Assembly (NCBI GenBank): GCA_022393335.1
Contig: JAJEKB010020612.1
Coordinates: 75,560-139,559, forward strand
Direction: 5' to 3'
Length of the DNA: 64,000 nt
DNA from: Macrotrachela quadricornifera
Taxonomy: Eukaryota > Rotifera > Eurotatoria > Philodinida > Philodinidae
A program made the translations under genes and the position numbers. Below are positions 13,901 to 26,600 of the stretch, one piece after another (position 1 is the stretch's first letter; every line of letters begins with the position of its first letter). The notes under the pieces were generated by a model. The model did no database searches, was not told where the DNA came from, and worked only from the letters and a program-made list of their open reading frames with translations.

Positions 13901-15309
13901 TCATTCCACCATTCCATTGTCTATAGAAAAAAAGATTATTTATTTTTTAGGTAAAAATTAAAGTGAATATAAATGACATACGACTAAATTTCCAAACCAT
14001 TGATGAGCTAATTCATGAGCAACGATAAGTGCAACATCTTGTTTAGTTTCTTGTGTTGTATTATGAGCATCAACAAGTAAATAAGTTTCATGATATGTTA
14101 TTAAACTATATAATTTAAAAATAAAATCTTTTTCTTTTTTAAGATTTCAAAAAAAAAATGAATTAATCTACCCCCAATTTTCCATTGCACCTACAAGAGA
14201 ATATGTTATTTAATAAAATACTTTAATTTATTACTTACCGGAACCAAAATCTGCAATAGCAATCATATCAACTTTACTCAATGGATATTTAATACCAAAA
14301 TACTCAGCATAGAATGGAAGAATTTTAGCAGTTGTCTAGAAAATTTTTTTTTATAAACAAAAACGCAAAAAAAAGAAATTTACATGTAAAGCAAATAATC
14401 CGCGTTCTTTTTTGCCAACTGGTGTATAAACTCGAATAAGGACATTATTTGAATCACGTGTTTCAACATAATCATAAGCACCAATAACATAAGCAACTAA
14501 ATAAGTTGACATTATTGGTGTTGTATCAAATTCATAAACACATGTATTATTTTCACAATCTCGTTTTGATTTAATAGGCTAAAAAGAAATAAAATAATTC
14601 AAAAATTGAATTCGTCGTTTTTCCTTTTTTAAGTACCATATTGCTCAATGTTGTTAAATGTTTTGGTGAACGAATACTTATAGTAAATTTAGCTTTAAAC
14701 GCAGGTTCATCAAAACAAGGAAAAGCTCGACGAGCATAAGCAGGCTAAAAAAAAGACATTGTAAACAAATTAAAGAAATAAATAATTTACTTCAAATTGT
14801 GTACATGCACCTATTTGATTTTTATCTTTAGTTCGATAAAATCCATGAAGCTCATCTTCTATTGTACCATTAAATTCAATATGTAAACGACCAGAACCAG
14901 GCTAAAAGAAATATTTAATTCATATTTAAATATAATATTTTCTTTTACATTAATTGTTTGAGGAAATGTAATTATTGCTTGTTCATATTCTTCATCAAAT
15001 TCAGCTGAACCAGTAAGAGATGAAGTTGAATTATTTTCTTGATATTCAATTTTAGTTAGATTTAAATCGACACTATTTAATATTATTTCATTTGTATTTT
15101 TATTGACCTAAATAGTCAATCTTTTTTATTTATTTGTTTTTTTTGTCTGAAGAAAATCATTTTACTTGAATGTCAATATCAACAATTCCTTGAAAAAGAT
15201 ATTGTTCAAGTTGATTAACATCTATATATAATTGATAATGTGATGGAACAACAGTTTTCGGTAAACGATGAGTTAATTTTCCATCTGATTTATCCGATAT
15301 ATCGGTCAT
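10907..15309 (-). CDS. NPEPPS: puromycin-sensitive aminopeptidase (M1 family)
   Basis: Cytosolic zinc aminopeptidase that removes N-terminal residues from peptides. Coding exons in gene order: 15309-15166, 15107-14949, 14901-14791, 14744-14637, 14578-14384, 14335-14239, 14190-14172, 14105-13982, 13920-13884, 13837-13643, 13585-13383, 13335-13106, 12620-12056, 11541-11431, 11375-11217, 11155-11108, 11035-10907. Phases match at every junction and give 877 aa, close to about 875 for the human cytosolic form. GAMENWG is at 272-278, the zinc site HELAH at 308-312 with the third ligand Glu331 in WLNEG (HEXXH-x18-E), and the probable transition-state Tyr394 in TYEKG. The ERAP1-like C-terminal helical domain is complete (GVYRVHY to [14 protein letters not shown]), ending at TAA 10907-10909. 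The gene looks intact. One intron (13838-13883) is AT-AC; all others are GT-AG. The start at 15309 gives an N-terminus like the cytosolic human enzyme; an upstream exon is listed separately. Confidence 0.93.
11684..11868. repeat. small foldback element inside an aminopeptidase intron
   Basis: Within the 514-bp intron 11542-12055, ATCATCTTTGACTGAA near 11689 recurs in reverse complement near 11852 (TTCAGTCAAAGATGAT). The matching arms are about 30 bp (11684-11715 and 11840-11868). The length and position fit a small MITE that enlarged this otherwise short intron. Confidence 0.6.
13838..13883 (-). other. AT-AC intron (U2-like ends) in the aminopeptidase gene
   Basis: On the minus strand the exon coding WWNDLWLNE plus one base (G) is followed by ATAAGTGTAAATG. 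After a T-rich stretch the intron ends in TTTTTTTTAC, and the next exon begins GT TTT GCT CAA TGG. Removing these 46 bases restores LNEGFAQW, the conserved M1 zinc-ligand segment. No GT-AG pair nearby does so: the only GT and AG inside would give a 13-base intron and a different frame. The donor ATAAGT resembles a U2-type donor with G changed to A rather than the U12 donor ATATCC. Confidence 0.8.
14172..14190 (-). other. 19-nt micro-exon encoding AMENW of the GAMENWG motif
   Basis: The exon reads GT GCA ATG GAA AAT TGG GG, so both flanking glycine codons are split by introns (48 bp upstream at 14191-14238, 66 bp downstream at 14106-14171). Both introns have GT-AG ends. Joining to the flanking exons gives DFGSGAMENWGLITYHE, an excellent match to the M1 exopeptidase motif. 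Confidence 0.88.
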
Positions 15310-16904
15310 AGGATTAGTTAAATTATCTAGAAAAAGATTATGTTTCTATTGATTATAAAATCTTATTCAGGCAGTTTCCGTCACCAAGAGAAATATTTGA
15401 TGATGATAATATAAGAACAAATAATATCTTTCAAATGGATATTTAATTTATCGAATCAGCTTTGGTCAAGAATTTAATAGTGACTACCAGCGTTATCTAT
15501 CAAAATTCAATGTTTTATGATACTTACACTATATTGAAGTATTTTCTTCTTTTGCAAAAAAAAAACATACGTGAAAAACACATCGGATGATTTGTATTTC
15601 TTTAATGACGATCAATGCTTGCTTTTTCTCTAGTCATTTGGGAGTGATTAATGTCTCAACAAATGAATATTATATTTTCTTGTCTTCTCTTATGGCTTTT
15701 TTGTCTTTGATAGACATAATATAGATTCAATAAATCATTGATCTATATAAGATGGAGAATGGAAGTGCACGTGATAATGTATATTTTGAGTTAATGCACT
15801 TACATTGTTGTGTGAACAGGACCATGCGATATATTCACTTTTTTTATTTAGTAATCTAGTCTAATATTGTCTTGCAGCTGGCCGATTTTCCCTTACTTTA
15901 GACTTAGTTAAAAATAATTTTTTCGCATTATTGGCGAAAAAGAAATAGAAGTTTTTAAATTCATGAAAATGAATGAATTATCATTAAAACATTTTATTGA
16001 TCATCTTTTTTAGTTTCAATCGATTGTTTTTCTTGACAATATTGCTAAGATCTAAATTTAGCATTGTAAGACATATATCTGAGAAAGAAATCACACTTTT
16101 ACCTGATTTCGGTAGTAGCTGCTTTTGGAATGTTCCATTGATGATCAGCAATCACATTCATTCTCTAAAACTTCCTGACATTTTATTTTTATAAAATCAC
16201 GAAGATAAATGAGGTATATTATGCTGACTATTTTACACTCTATTTTAGATTACATATCTTTTATAAATTTGCAGGTAGACTATAAAAGATATTATATGTA
16301 CTTTTGATGGTAACTTGGAATATTTATTCGATTTATTTTAGCCTTTTCCCTAATATTTAGTATTGCATATTTATGTCAGAAGAAAAGAATTTATTTTATC
16401 ACCATTTTACTACTAGGCATTTCAACAAAAAAGAAAAGTCAATATACATACAAAATTATGATAACTAAATTTCCATTATTGCTGTATTATGTTCAACATC
16501 AACTAGTTACTCATTAATACTATCCATGAGAATTGTTTGACGCCGCTTTTTATATAAGATAAATCTTTCAGATGAGTAAAAACATATCTATAATAGATAT
16601 CTAATGATCAAATGAAAACGTGTTTGAAATTCAAATATAGTTAAGTGATCAAAATGTTCAACAAGTTTCAAAGCTAAATATGATTAATTCTGATAAAATT
16701 AATAATGAAACAATAATTATAACGCTGATCACATTTGGACATCCTTTAAAATAGAAACAATACATTCATTTTCAATAATAGTAATATTTATTTTGTCTAA
16801 AAAAATCTAGTATTTCTCCCTCACCCCTCAAGATTCAAACTTAAATCAATATGAAACATAAAGTTTTAATATTTGTTACAATACATAATCATGAAGCAAC
16901 TCAC

Positions 16905-16968
16905 CAGAAAATAGCCATTCTGCTAGTGATACTGTAAGTTGACAATAAAAATGTAATAAATTCGACAT
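16905..16968 (-). other. possible 5' coding exon of the aminopeptidase gene
   Basis: On the minus strand an ATG at 16968 opens 21 codons (MSNLLHFYCQLTVSLAEWLF and S) ending in a good donor, G|GTGAGT, after one base of a codon. This phase matches the acceptor TTTTCTAG at 15327-15328, whose exon starts AT AAT TTA, to give SDNLTNP before the Met at 15309. The intron would be 1578 bp and the protein 904 aa. The segment is fairly hydrophobic and could be a leader or membrane anchor. A phase match alone has a one-in-three chance, so this is tentative; the alternative is that 15309 is the start and this region is untranslated. Confidence 0.4.
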
Positions 16969-18786
16969 ATAGCGTAATATATAGACAAATAAACTTTGGC
17001 GACACAGGAAGGTTATGATCTATAATAGATAGTACTTGATTTAAAATACTAGAACGAAATGTTTCATCTTTATTTTTTTTCCATTTAATACTTTTGTTGA
17101 TTGACAACTTAGCATTACTTTCATTAATTATATCATTAATTTCTAATACTATTCCTAAATATCGTACTGTATGACAAAATTGAATAAATACATACAGTTG
17201 ACGGTAAATTAAATGTAAGTAAACTCAGTAGTGTAAGATTTGAAGGTGTTGTCATATAATTTGAAGTAGTTTTGTAATCTTAACAGTAGTAGTGTAATCA
17301 TGGATGGCCTAGACCAGTTGTCGTTCGATCACCGCCAATCTTTGCTCAGTTACTAAGAAAAATAATAATAGTAATTTCCACTAAGCTTCTTTTCCTTTTC
17401 TTTTAGCTACATAGCAATTATGTTATTGGTTAACAAATTTTTGTCGACAAAACACTTCGTTTGATTATTATGAATTGATAATGGTTTTCCTTTTGATGTT
17501 GTTCAGAATTTAAGAAAAGAAATAGTCATATTTAGCAAAATAATAATAATCGCAGAAACGAACAATAATTAGCAACACATTCAAATTGACTCTGGAGTTG
17601 AAGACAGAACATTGATTGTGCATTAATTGAATTAAAAAAAATGATGAATGACTAACTGTTTTTATATATTATTTCCGATAAGAGTTCATTATATCTTATT
17701 TACTTCGTCCCATCAGACAAGCCACTTGTGATGACTTCACTTAATTATAATATTACATACCAAGACCGTCTACGTTGAATTCATAAAACATAGTAAAGGA
17801 CGAATAACAGTTTAAGAATTTAGTTTCATGTTATCAGTCAAACATGTCAAATAGTCGCTAATAAATTCGAAATTATAAGAAGCATTAATACAGTAGTGTC
17901 AAACTTGAAAGTTGAGTTCAAGTATTCAAGTTTTCAACTATTCAACTATTCAACTATTCAACTATTTAAGTATTCAACTATTCAAACGGCATGTGAACTA
18001 TGGTATTAATCAATATCTACACGCGTAACCTACGCTTGGATCTCGGTTCCTATGAGAAACTGCTTTTAAATATACATCCCTCTCATTAGCAGGAAAACCT
18101 GTTCCTTAGTGTTTATTAAACTCCTTCACGTGGCTAGAGAAATATATCCATTGATCTTCGATCTTCACTTCTGTAAGAACCCGCCTTCTCTTCGTCGTTA
18201 CAAGAGAAGTCTATCTATTTATATTTGTTAATCCGCTTTTTCCACCATTACTGGAGAGATGTGACTGTTGAGCGTTACTTCGACTATTAAAGTCTGTGAT
18301 GGGAGAGGAGATGGTAGGGAGCCCTCAAAACTTCGCCTTAAAACTGACAGTATATTTTACGAAGGAAAATATATGAGTTTCACTAGACTCTAATGTCATC
18401 GACATTTCTCCCTTGCAGAAGAAGCCGAACCTAACCGGGTTAAAGTTAAACTGATACATCTTTTCACTTTTGCACTTTCTTCATATGTTATCATTGATAG
18501 ATCAAAATTTTACAGACTAGTTATATGATTAATTGATAATTATTATAGACTATACAGTAGAATATATACATAAACAGACTATCAAAAGCAATAACCGAGA
18601 ATAAAAACAATAGAAGAGAAAGTTGTGTATTTCTAGACTAATTCTTTCAGTCTTTTATGCAGAGTATTAATTTATGATCATATGGTTTCAGAATCGAGGT
18701 TGTAAATAATGAAAAGAACTCAACTTCTACTAATGGATTATCTAAATTAATCAAAGGCCTTACTATTTCATGTAAAGCTATGCAGA
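16969..18786. other. gene-poor region with short repeats
   Basis: No supported gene. It contains an 8-bp tandem repeat (unit CAACTATT, about 17934-17985), directly preceded by CAAACTTGAAA (17900), a sequence that also begins the element at 49028. A GC-richer patch at about 18290-18385 (GGGAGCC to ATATGAGTTTCAC) is similar to 30295-30390. Confidence 0.5.
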
Positions 18787-20143
18787 TAGTATTATATGTA
18801 TTTGTTGATTAATTAGAATTAAATATCTAAATTTTTTCATAATTTTATTAATATTTTATTACGTACTAATAAAGTATAAATCAAATAGTACAACTGCACA
18901 ATTATAAAAAAAAAAAGTCAAATAAAGATCAACAACTCACCAGCATATCTGGTGCTTTCTCTCTTTGGTTTTTAAACGAAATGATTAAATTTCATTATTG
19001 TAGATAGAAAACATGATAATCACGTAGCGTTAGCGGTTAGCTTCTCTCTTAATTATATCATTTTTCTATGGATCATTTCTAACAAAAAAAATTTTATATT
19101 TTCTTTTCTTTAGTTAATTGGCTTAAAAATAGGAAGCTGAAAAATAGAAAAAGTCAAATAACTTGATATCGGAGAACATAGACTTTATTAAGATCGACCG
19201 ATTAATCTTTGCTTTAATCTTTTTCTCTATTGAACTTATTAATAGTTTTACAAATCAAATGAAGTGAATTGATAATTTTTATAATAAAATGGACCGATTT
19301 AATATAACTTCGTTTATAGTACCAAATAAATACTATTATATCATCAAAAAGTCTATCATAATCATTCTCAATATCTATTACAAAAAGGCCTATGCTGCTA
19401 TTATAGTTAAATCTCAGTATATTGTTTCGTGCTTATCGTAGTTCTTCGACTAGAAAAACAAAGCAAGATAAAGATTCTTGCTTTAGAAAACAAATTGATA
19501 GTTGGGCACATTCTGAGAAAAAGCTAAAAAATTAGTGCATTAATTTTAATCAACCAATGAATATAAAACGTCCTTCAATGAAATATAATGGAAAAACAAT
19601 GAGAGAATTATTTAACTGTGTTCGATACGAAATGTAATATATGTATGTCATAATAGATGTCCTGTTCGAAGACATAAAAGAAGAATCAAGATCAAACCAA
19701 GAATTGGCTCGATTACATTGTGAATTTATTTTAAAATAAAATGCTATACAAAATTAAATAGAATTGTTTTTATGAATAATTAAAACTTAACTCATAATGG
19801 TCTAAAAATGAGAAAATTTATGAGAATTATTCAGTTATAAAAGATAAAGCATTAGAGATAGAGATGTTTCATCTTTAATGTTTTATGATGAGACATCTTT
19901 TACGTGGTCACTATGTTAAATTTTTTGAAAATAATGAAATTTAATTATTTCGTCTAAAACCAAAGAGAGAAAGCACCAGATATGCTGGTGAGTTGTTGAC
20001 CTTTATTTGACTTAATTTTTTTTTATAATTGTGTAGTTGTACTATTTGATTTATACTTTATTAGTACGTAATAAAATATTAATAAAATTATGAAAAAGTT
20101 TAGATATCTAATTTTAATTAATCAACAAATACATATAATACTA
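18787..20143. mobile_element. 1.36-kb element with ~213-bp terminal inverted repeats
   Basis: The left arm (18787-18999) and the right arm (19930-20143) are reverse complements with few mismatches, beginning TAGTATTATATGTATTTGTT. Both arms carry CACCAGCATATCTGGTGC, which is itself a small palindrome. The 930-bp centre has no ORF that can be supported. It is probably a non-autonomous DNA transposon with long TIRs or a foldback element. I could not identify a clear target-site duplication or the superfamily. Confidence 0.85.
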
Positions 20144-22983
20144 TAATATGACTTCATATTAATTAATATGTTAATTATATCTACCTGTGTGTACATAGCC
20201 ACTTCCTTTTTTTATTGAATTAAATCTTTTAGTAAAAATGATTAGCAATTCTATTATCTACATGAAAAACAGTTGATAACAATATTTAACTCGAATTGAA
20301 GTCAAACACAATATAGTAGAATACTATTAACTAAAATAAATACCTGAAAATGAGATGGAGCAAATTCAGGTCTTCGTGACGGAAACTCGAAATTCACATA
20401 AACGATGTTCCAAACTTACCGCCTTCTACATTTTCCCCTTTTCTGAAAGAAAGGGTTATATAACGTTTAAATACGCCAGATAAAATGCTTAAAGTTTGTC
20501 TGTCTGTCTGTCGTAACCAATCAGAAAACAGCAAACAGCTAGATCAGTAAAAATAGCCTTTAACATTTCCTTGAAATTTTAATCAAAGGTTTTTGGAATC
20601 AGGGAATCCAATGGTACCATTAGTTTTTTAAGTTCCTGCAACAAAAAATATTTTTTACGAAAAAAAGGAATTTTTAAAAAAAGTGTTCTTTTTTAAAAAA
20701 TTTGACCTAAAGGTTTTTGGAATCGGGGAATCTGATGGTATCATTAGTCTTTCCTGATCCTGCAAAAAAATTTTTTACGAAAACAAACGACTTTTTTCAA
20801 TCAAAAAATGACTTTGGAAAAAAAAAGAAACTTTTACTAAATTCGGCTATAGAACTTTGCATTGAAGAATTTCAATTGTGGGACCTATTTTTGAAAATTT
20901 TGTTTCAATTATTTGTTTTGAATGAAGACGTGGGATTTTTTACGAAAATTTTTTATAATTCCCTTTTCTGGAAGAAATAGTTATACGCAGCTTAAAAAAT
21001 GCTTTAAATTTGTCAGTTGATGGAAGCCAATCAGAAGAGAGGTTAAAAAAACAACGATTGTGCATAAATTCTTTCTATATAACTCATAATTGACAAGCAT
21101 CGCGCCCAAGTTTCTAATAGATATAAATACAGTCAATCGGATTATTTCGAAGTAACAAGGAGAATAGTGACTTCAGCTAATCAAATATAATTACGGAGGA
21201 GGGAACAGTTTCTGCCAATCAAATTATTGTGAGCCACGGTTTCGTCCAATAAGGTAATTTTAGGTCGGAATATCGGCCAATCAGATTTAAGGAGGCCAAA
21301 GTCAGTCAACTAGATTATTTTCATTATCGAGTTCTTCACCTGTCGAGTTTTTTTGGCTCTGCTTCTTGCTAGTCAGAGGTTTTTAGCATCGGACTTTTGA
21401 CCAAATAAATTGTTCTAAGGCAGTATATAGGCGAAGTAAATGATCCGGATATATAGTTCTTTTTAGGAATTATCTGGTGGTACTCTTAGTATCTTTTTAA
21501 GGGCATCTTGCGGTATCCTTAATAGCTGTTTGTGAGCGATCTGTGAATATCTTTAGTATCTTTTGAACGGCGATCTAGTGATGCCATCCGTAACTTTTCT
21601 AAAGCTCTCCAGCAGTGTTCTTAGTAAACTTTTTAAATACTATCTAGAGATAGCGTTACTAACTGATTGAGGATATTTAAAATATTCGGTGAAAAGTTAG
21701 TGACTATATTCCTGAAGAGTATCTTGGAAGTTTCTAATGTTATTATTGGATCGGATTAAAAAGGTACTGAGCGTTCTTTTTGATATTCGTTTGAATAAAA
21801 ATCATAGGTGTTAGCATTAGACATAATACTCATGTGAGACCGGTACTCATAAACACGTTAAGTATATATTCAGTCGAAGTGGATACGCAGTCCGACTGAT
21901 ACCTAATTAACTGGCACTAGTACATATCTACAGCACAAGTCTTCGTAGTTTTCTAGTGAGTATCCAGGGGTATCTCTTATCCAGATCGACGGGTATAAAC
22001 TACACACTTTTCGCAAATATCATGTGAATGTAGCTCATCACGATCAAATGTATTGCAGAAAATTATATTTAAAGTTCATAACTCAAATCGATTGAAATTC
22101 AGTAGTAGGTAAAAGTTTGTGCTAACTAGGCCAGTTTTCTATAACATTTTGTCAAAAACGGAGAATCAAATGGAATAAAATGCGTTTGTATGTATTTATG
22201 TATATGTCTTTTAGAGTCAAAGATAAAAAAAAATATACCCTTAGAAAAAGTCAAAGGTTAATGTTTGATCAAAGGTTTTTGGAATCGAGGAATCGATTGA
22301 AAAATTGTAGTTTGGAAGAAATTTTTGAAATAACTCGCTTTTAGTGGAAATGACGTTTTTTAATAAGAACGTGTTTTTGTGTACTTAGAAAAAGAAATAC
22401 TGTAAAATCAGTTAGTATGTCCATCCTGCTGTTTACACGATAACTCTTGAGAATATTAACCAGCTGTTCCATTTTCTTTCAGAAAGCGGATGTACAAGCG
22501 TTAAAGATATGCTTAATTTCCCTAAGTTTCAAGCATTTGTTAGCTGAAGCTTATCAGAATAAAGCATAGGTTGTAGTAAGAGATAAGTGTTAGTCTTCGC
22601 TGAAATTATTGACCGAAGGTTGTTGAAGTCAAGATATCGACTATTATCACTAATTTTTGTAGAATTTTTTGAAATTAGTTTTTGATTGCAGAGGATATTC
22701 TCTTAAGAAAATAACGATTTGTTTTCTGAATTGAAGGAGTATGCTTCCTTCTAAGGTTTGTTTGTATTTTTTTGTATCGAATCCGATTGGAAAAAAGTAT
22801 CGGCTAGATTAATGTAAAAAAGTAGAAAATTCGAATCTGAAGTCAAGTTTGCGATTAATAATAAGTCAAGAAACAATTAATAATTAGTTCCATTAGTTTT
22901 CTTTAAAAGTTTGATCCAAGTATAATCGAAAGTCGATAAGTCAAAATTGAGTTGATTTGTCAAATAATTAATAATAAACGAGG
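20144..22983. other. gene-poor region with a dispersed repeat
   Basis: No supported gene. A segment containing AAAGGTTTTTGGAATC and a following GAAT-rich stretch occurs three times (about 20587, 20710 and 22270). The first two copies lie in a tandem duplication of roughly 120 bp that also repeats TTTTTTACGAAAA. A short (TCTG)n run lies at about 20496-20512. Confidence 0.55.
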
Positions 22984-23680
22984 GGTCCACGAAAAATAAA
23001 ATTTATTCCGTTTTGCTTTTCTATATACGTTAAAAATCCCTTTAGGTCCCCTTTAGGTCCTTTTAGATCCCTTTAGGTCCTTTTAGATCCCTTTAGGTCC
23101 TTTTAGATCCNNNNNNNNNNNNNNNNNNNNNNNNNNNNNNNNNNNNNNNNNNNNNNNNNNNNNNNNNNNNNNNNNNNNNNNNNNNNNNNNNNNNNNNNNN
23201 NNNNNNNNNNNNNNNNNNNNNNNNNNNNNNNNNNNNNNNNNNNNNNNNNNNNNNNNNNNNNNNNNNNNNNNNNNNNNNNNNNNNNNNNNNNNNNNNNNNN
23301 NNNNNNNNNNNNNNNNNNNNNNNNNNNNNNNNNNNNNNNNNNNNNNNNNNNNNNNNNNNNNNNNNNNNNNNNNNNNNNNNNNNNNNNNNNNNNNNNNNNN
23401 NNNNNNNNNNNNNNNNNNNNNNNNNNNNNNNCTAAAGGGACCTAAAAGGACCTAAAGGGATCTAAAGGGATCTAAAAGAACCTAAAGGGATCTAAAAGGA
23501 CCTAAAGGGATCTAAAAGGATTTAAAAGGATCTAAAAGGATTTAAAAGGATTTAAAAGGCCTATAGGATACTCAAGTAATAAAACGTTAAGTGTCACTTA
23601 AGTAAAAGCAAAATTTTATGTAGAAAAGTAAAAATTCTGTATAGAAAGTAAAACGGAATAAATTTTATTTTTCGTGGACC
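22984..23680. mobile_element. foldback element with internal 20-bp tandem repeats, interrupted by a gap
   Basis: The ends are near-perfect inverted repeats (GGTCCACGAAAAATAAAATT at 22984; its complement ends at 23680), matching over about 31 bp. From 23037 to 23110 a 20-bp unit (CTTTAGGTCCTTTTAGATCC) is repeated, and on the far side of the gap (23432-23550) the reverse complement of the same unit is repeated. The element is therefore a large palindrome of tandem repeats whose middle could not be assembled. Confidence 0.85.
23111..23431. other. assembly gap (321 N)
   Basis: A run of N separates inverted arrays of the same 20-bp unit. The true length of the missing sequence is unknown. Confidence 1.
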
Positions 23681-26600
23681 TATGTAATAAACATTATGAA
23701 CTGTCTCAAGTAAAAATCCACTAAAGACAATTGGCTATGGGAATTTCAAATCTGAGGTTAGTTTTTCAGTAGCGATAGTTAATAGTTAATAAGCAATTAA
23801 TACATCATAGTTTCATATAAAACTTGACTAATCATTATCGAGTATGGAAAACAGGAATTCCAAGTCAATAAAAACTTTTTTGATGTATGTTTTAATCTTA
23901 ACCTAAGGATGGTACAGGATCGTGAAACCATATTCGAGGTTAATACAAAAATAAACACTCTTTTTTGTTGATTATTACACGTCATATCTTTCAGCAAGAT
24001 TTATATAGAAATATGTAAAAAAACGAAATGACTGTTTCAAATCTTGTTATTGAGTGTTCATAGACATCAATCATAAAATAACATTCAAAATAGATGAAGA
24101 TCTTTCTTAGGTTACAATGTAGTATACACTATTCGCAGCAGTTTTTAAACAGTTCTCCTTTTTTACGTTTCTTTTTAATGAGCGTATTAGTGAATATCCA
24201 GTAATTTTGCAAGAAGAATTAAAACGAGACGCATCCATTTGCTTCATAACTGAACTAACATTAAACAATATAGCGGCGTTAAATGTGGAACAGGCTAGTC
24301 GTGAATAGCCAAATTGACTTTTTTTTAGGGTGAGAGCGGAAACACTCACACAACTGTCCCTTCCCTGAAGGTGAAGACAGAAAGACGAAGATCGTCGTAG
24401 TTCTCATATAGTCATAGACGAGTAGATTTGAACATGCATCTGTTCGGAGTTTTTTCAAGGAAAATATCTATACAAGTTGTATTCGTACTCACGCACGCAT
24501 TAGTACTTGTGCATGCACTGGTAGGTACGTCCTAGGCTTGGAACCAGATCGATAAACTGGTACTGGACCGGCCGATATTCACCAATTTTTACTGGTCTTT
24601 TTTTTTCATTTTGAAAAATCTCTTAAGTTGCTAAAACTTGTCTATTTTGCTCATTTTTAACGATTTTGATGATATTAGTCATGGTGAAATACGAGTTTTT
24701 AAGTTCCCAACTGATAAGTTCTCAACGACCATTGAAATCTCAGCTCTACACGCTCACTAATATTTCCATCACAGAGTGATATCCTCAAAGTTCGTTGAGT
24801 AAATTTCCCTATTCACACAAAAGTTTCTAGACATTTAAAGACAGTATCGATTTACTGAATAGGTTTTCCACTATAAAATTTTGAGCTCATTTTCTCGTCT
24901 ATTTTTGACTCACTCATTACAAAATCTCAAAAGTTAGTAATTTCTATTGCGTGCTTTCGTTATAATATGTTAGCAAGAATTTGATCTGTTCCCAAGATCG
25001 TGTCAGCAACCGCTATTATATAACTGTGAAAATATTTGTGTCAATAAACCTTGTTCATAAATGTTAATTTTCCTGAATTTCCAGTCAAACCATATTAAAG
25101 AAAATCGTTCTTCATCCTTAACATTAACACCCAAAATATGATAGACTAAAACGGAAACTGTTCTATTAAAAACTTTGAAAAATTTATGGACTTGATAGTG
25201 TATATCTGCGTTAGACTGACGTAAAAGGTTTTTTCTACAATCAAGCAATCATTCAATTGATGCATAAGATATACCAGCCATACACCAGGAAAGTTATCAG
25301 TTCTGAGAGGCTGGTTTTCACCGGCGGTTAACTGGCCGTTCCGATTCGAAAGAATTAGATCAGTTCCAACTCTGACACATGCCTGTACATGAATTCTAGA
25401 ATCCGAGGTCTTTTTGAATCTACATGAGTTAGTGACAGTGCATACACATGCATTTGTGTGTGAGAGTATATAGCAGTACATGATACACTGGAACATGTGT
25501 TAGCGTTCTGAATAGCCTTTGTTTTTGTTGATATATTTTGTATCCGTGGTCGTGCCTCCCTCAGCCATATATATTCTCAAGAAAGAAGAGAAAGAATGTG
25601 CAGGCGGTGAAGCAAAACAAACAAAACATATGGAGGATGGAAGAAATATATGAGAAGAGTATAAATGCGAAACAAATGCATGAGGGAGAAAACAGAATGT
25701 GTCATGTTCGACGGACATAACAATATTTTTTAAAAAAGGACTAGTTTATGACGATTGCAGAGGACGCTTTAAACTAGTCCTGATTACTATTAAAGATGTT
25801 TCATACTACAGTAGTCAAAGTCACTTGATATTGATTGATATTTAGTTGTCTCGTGAAAGGATGAGAGTTCATCTGTGATTTAGACTATATAAAATGGCGT
25901 CAGCCTATCTTATTGTCCTACTTTTCCGTCAAGATGCTCATTCGGTTTTGAATATTGCCAGTTGAAAAATTCAAGTCTATCTTTTATTTTCTTTTTCTGG
26001 GTGTGTTCAAAGAACAAATCGGTCTAGACATGATGGGGTTCAAGGACATTCTGGACGAGTCTAGACCTATTTGAAGAATATTTTTCCAAAAGATGACTAA
26101 TGAGATGACAAATGTGGAGGAGGTTTTAGAATAGATCTGATGTGTAATGTGGACATTTTGGACTAGTCATGTGAACCGTTTTCACTTATTTTTTGATTAC
26201 TTCCGTAACTTCCAACATTATTTCCTAGATGAAAAAAATAGAGTACAGTTATTCTATATTGAAAAACTATAGATACTTATAAAAATCTCTAATCAATCTG
26301 AATAGAAAAGTTCATGCAAAAAGAAATACTAAAATTTATATTTGATCGTCTATGTATATGTATTTTTCACTTGGTCTATGTGAAGCGTGAGATCTTATCA
26401 GTAATAGTCGTTACATGTAGCTGTGCAAGAAACATGTGCATGCTGATAAGACTTGCTGTTGGTGTCAATAGAAGAAGACAGATAAGTAGACTAAGCAAGT
26501 TCAACTACTTTTCATTTCATCATAAAGCAAGGTATGTATTACTCGGGAACTGAAATTTTTAGCACAGAAGTGTTCAGCACAAGGAATTTTCAGCACGTGA

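Noticed and set aside
13602..13904. 100-aa minus ORF reading through the intron at 13838-13883
   Set aside because: Its first third ([10 protein letters not shown]...) is intron and wrong-frame exon. The conserved WLNEGFA reading requires removal of the 46-base AT-AC intron.
25146..25496. 116-aa minus ORF
   Set aside because: No domain, odd composition and no splice or family support; taken as chance.
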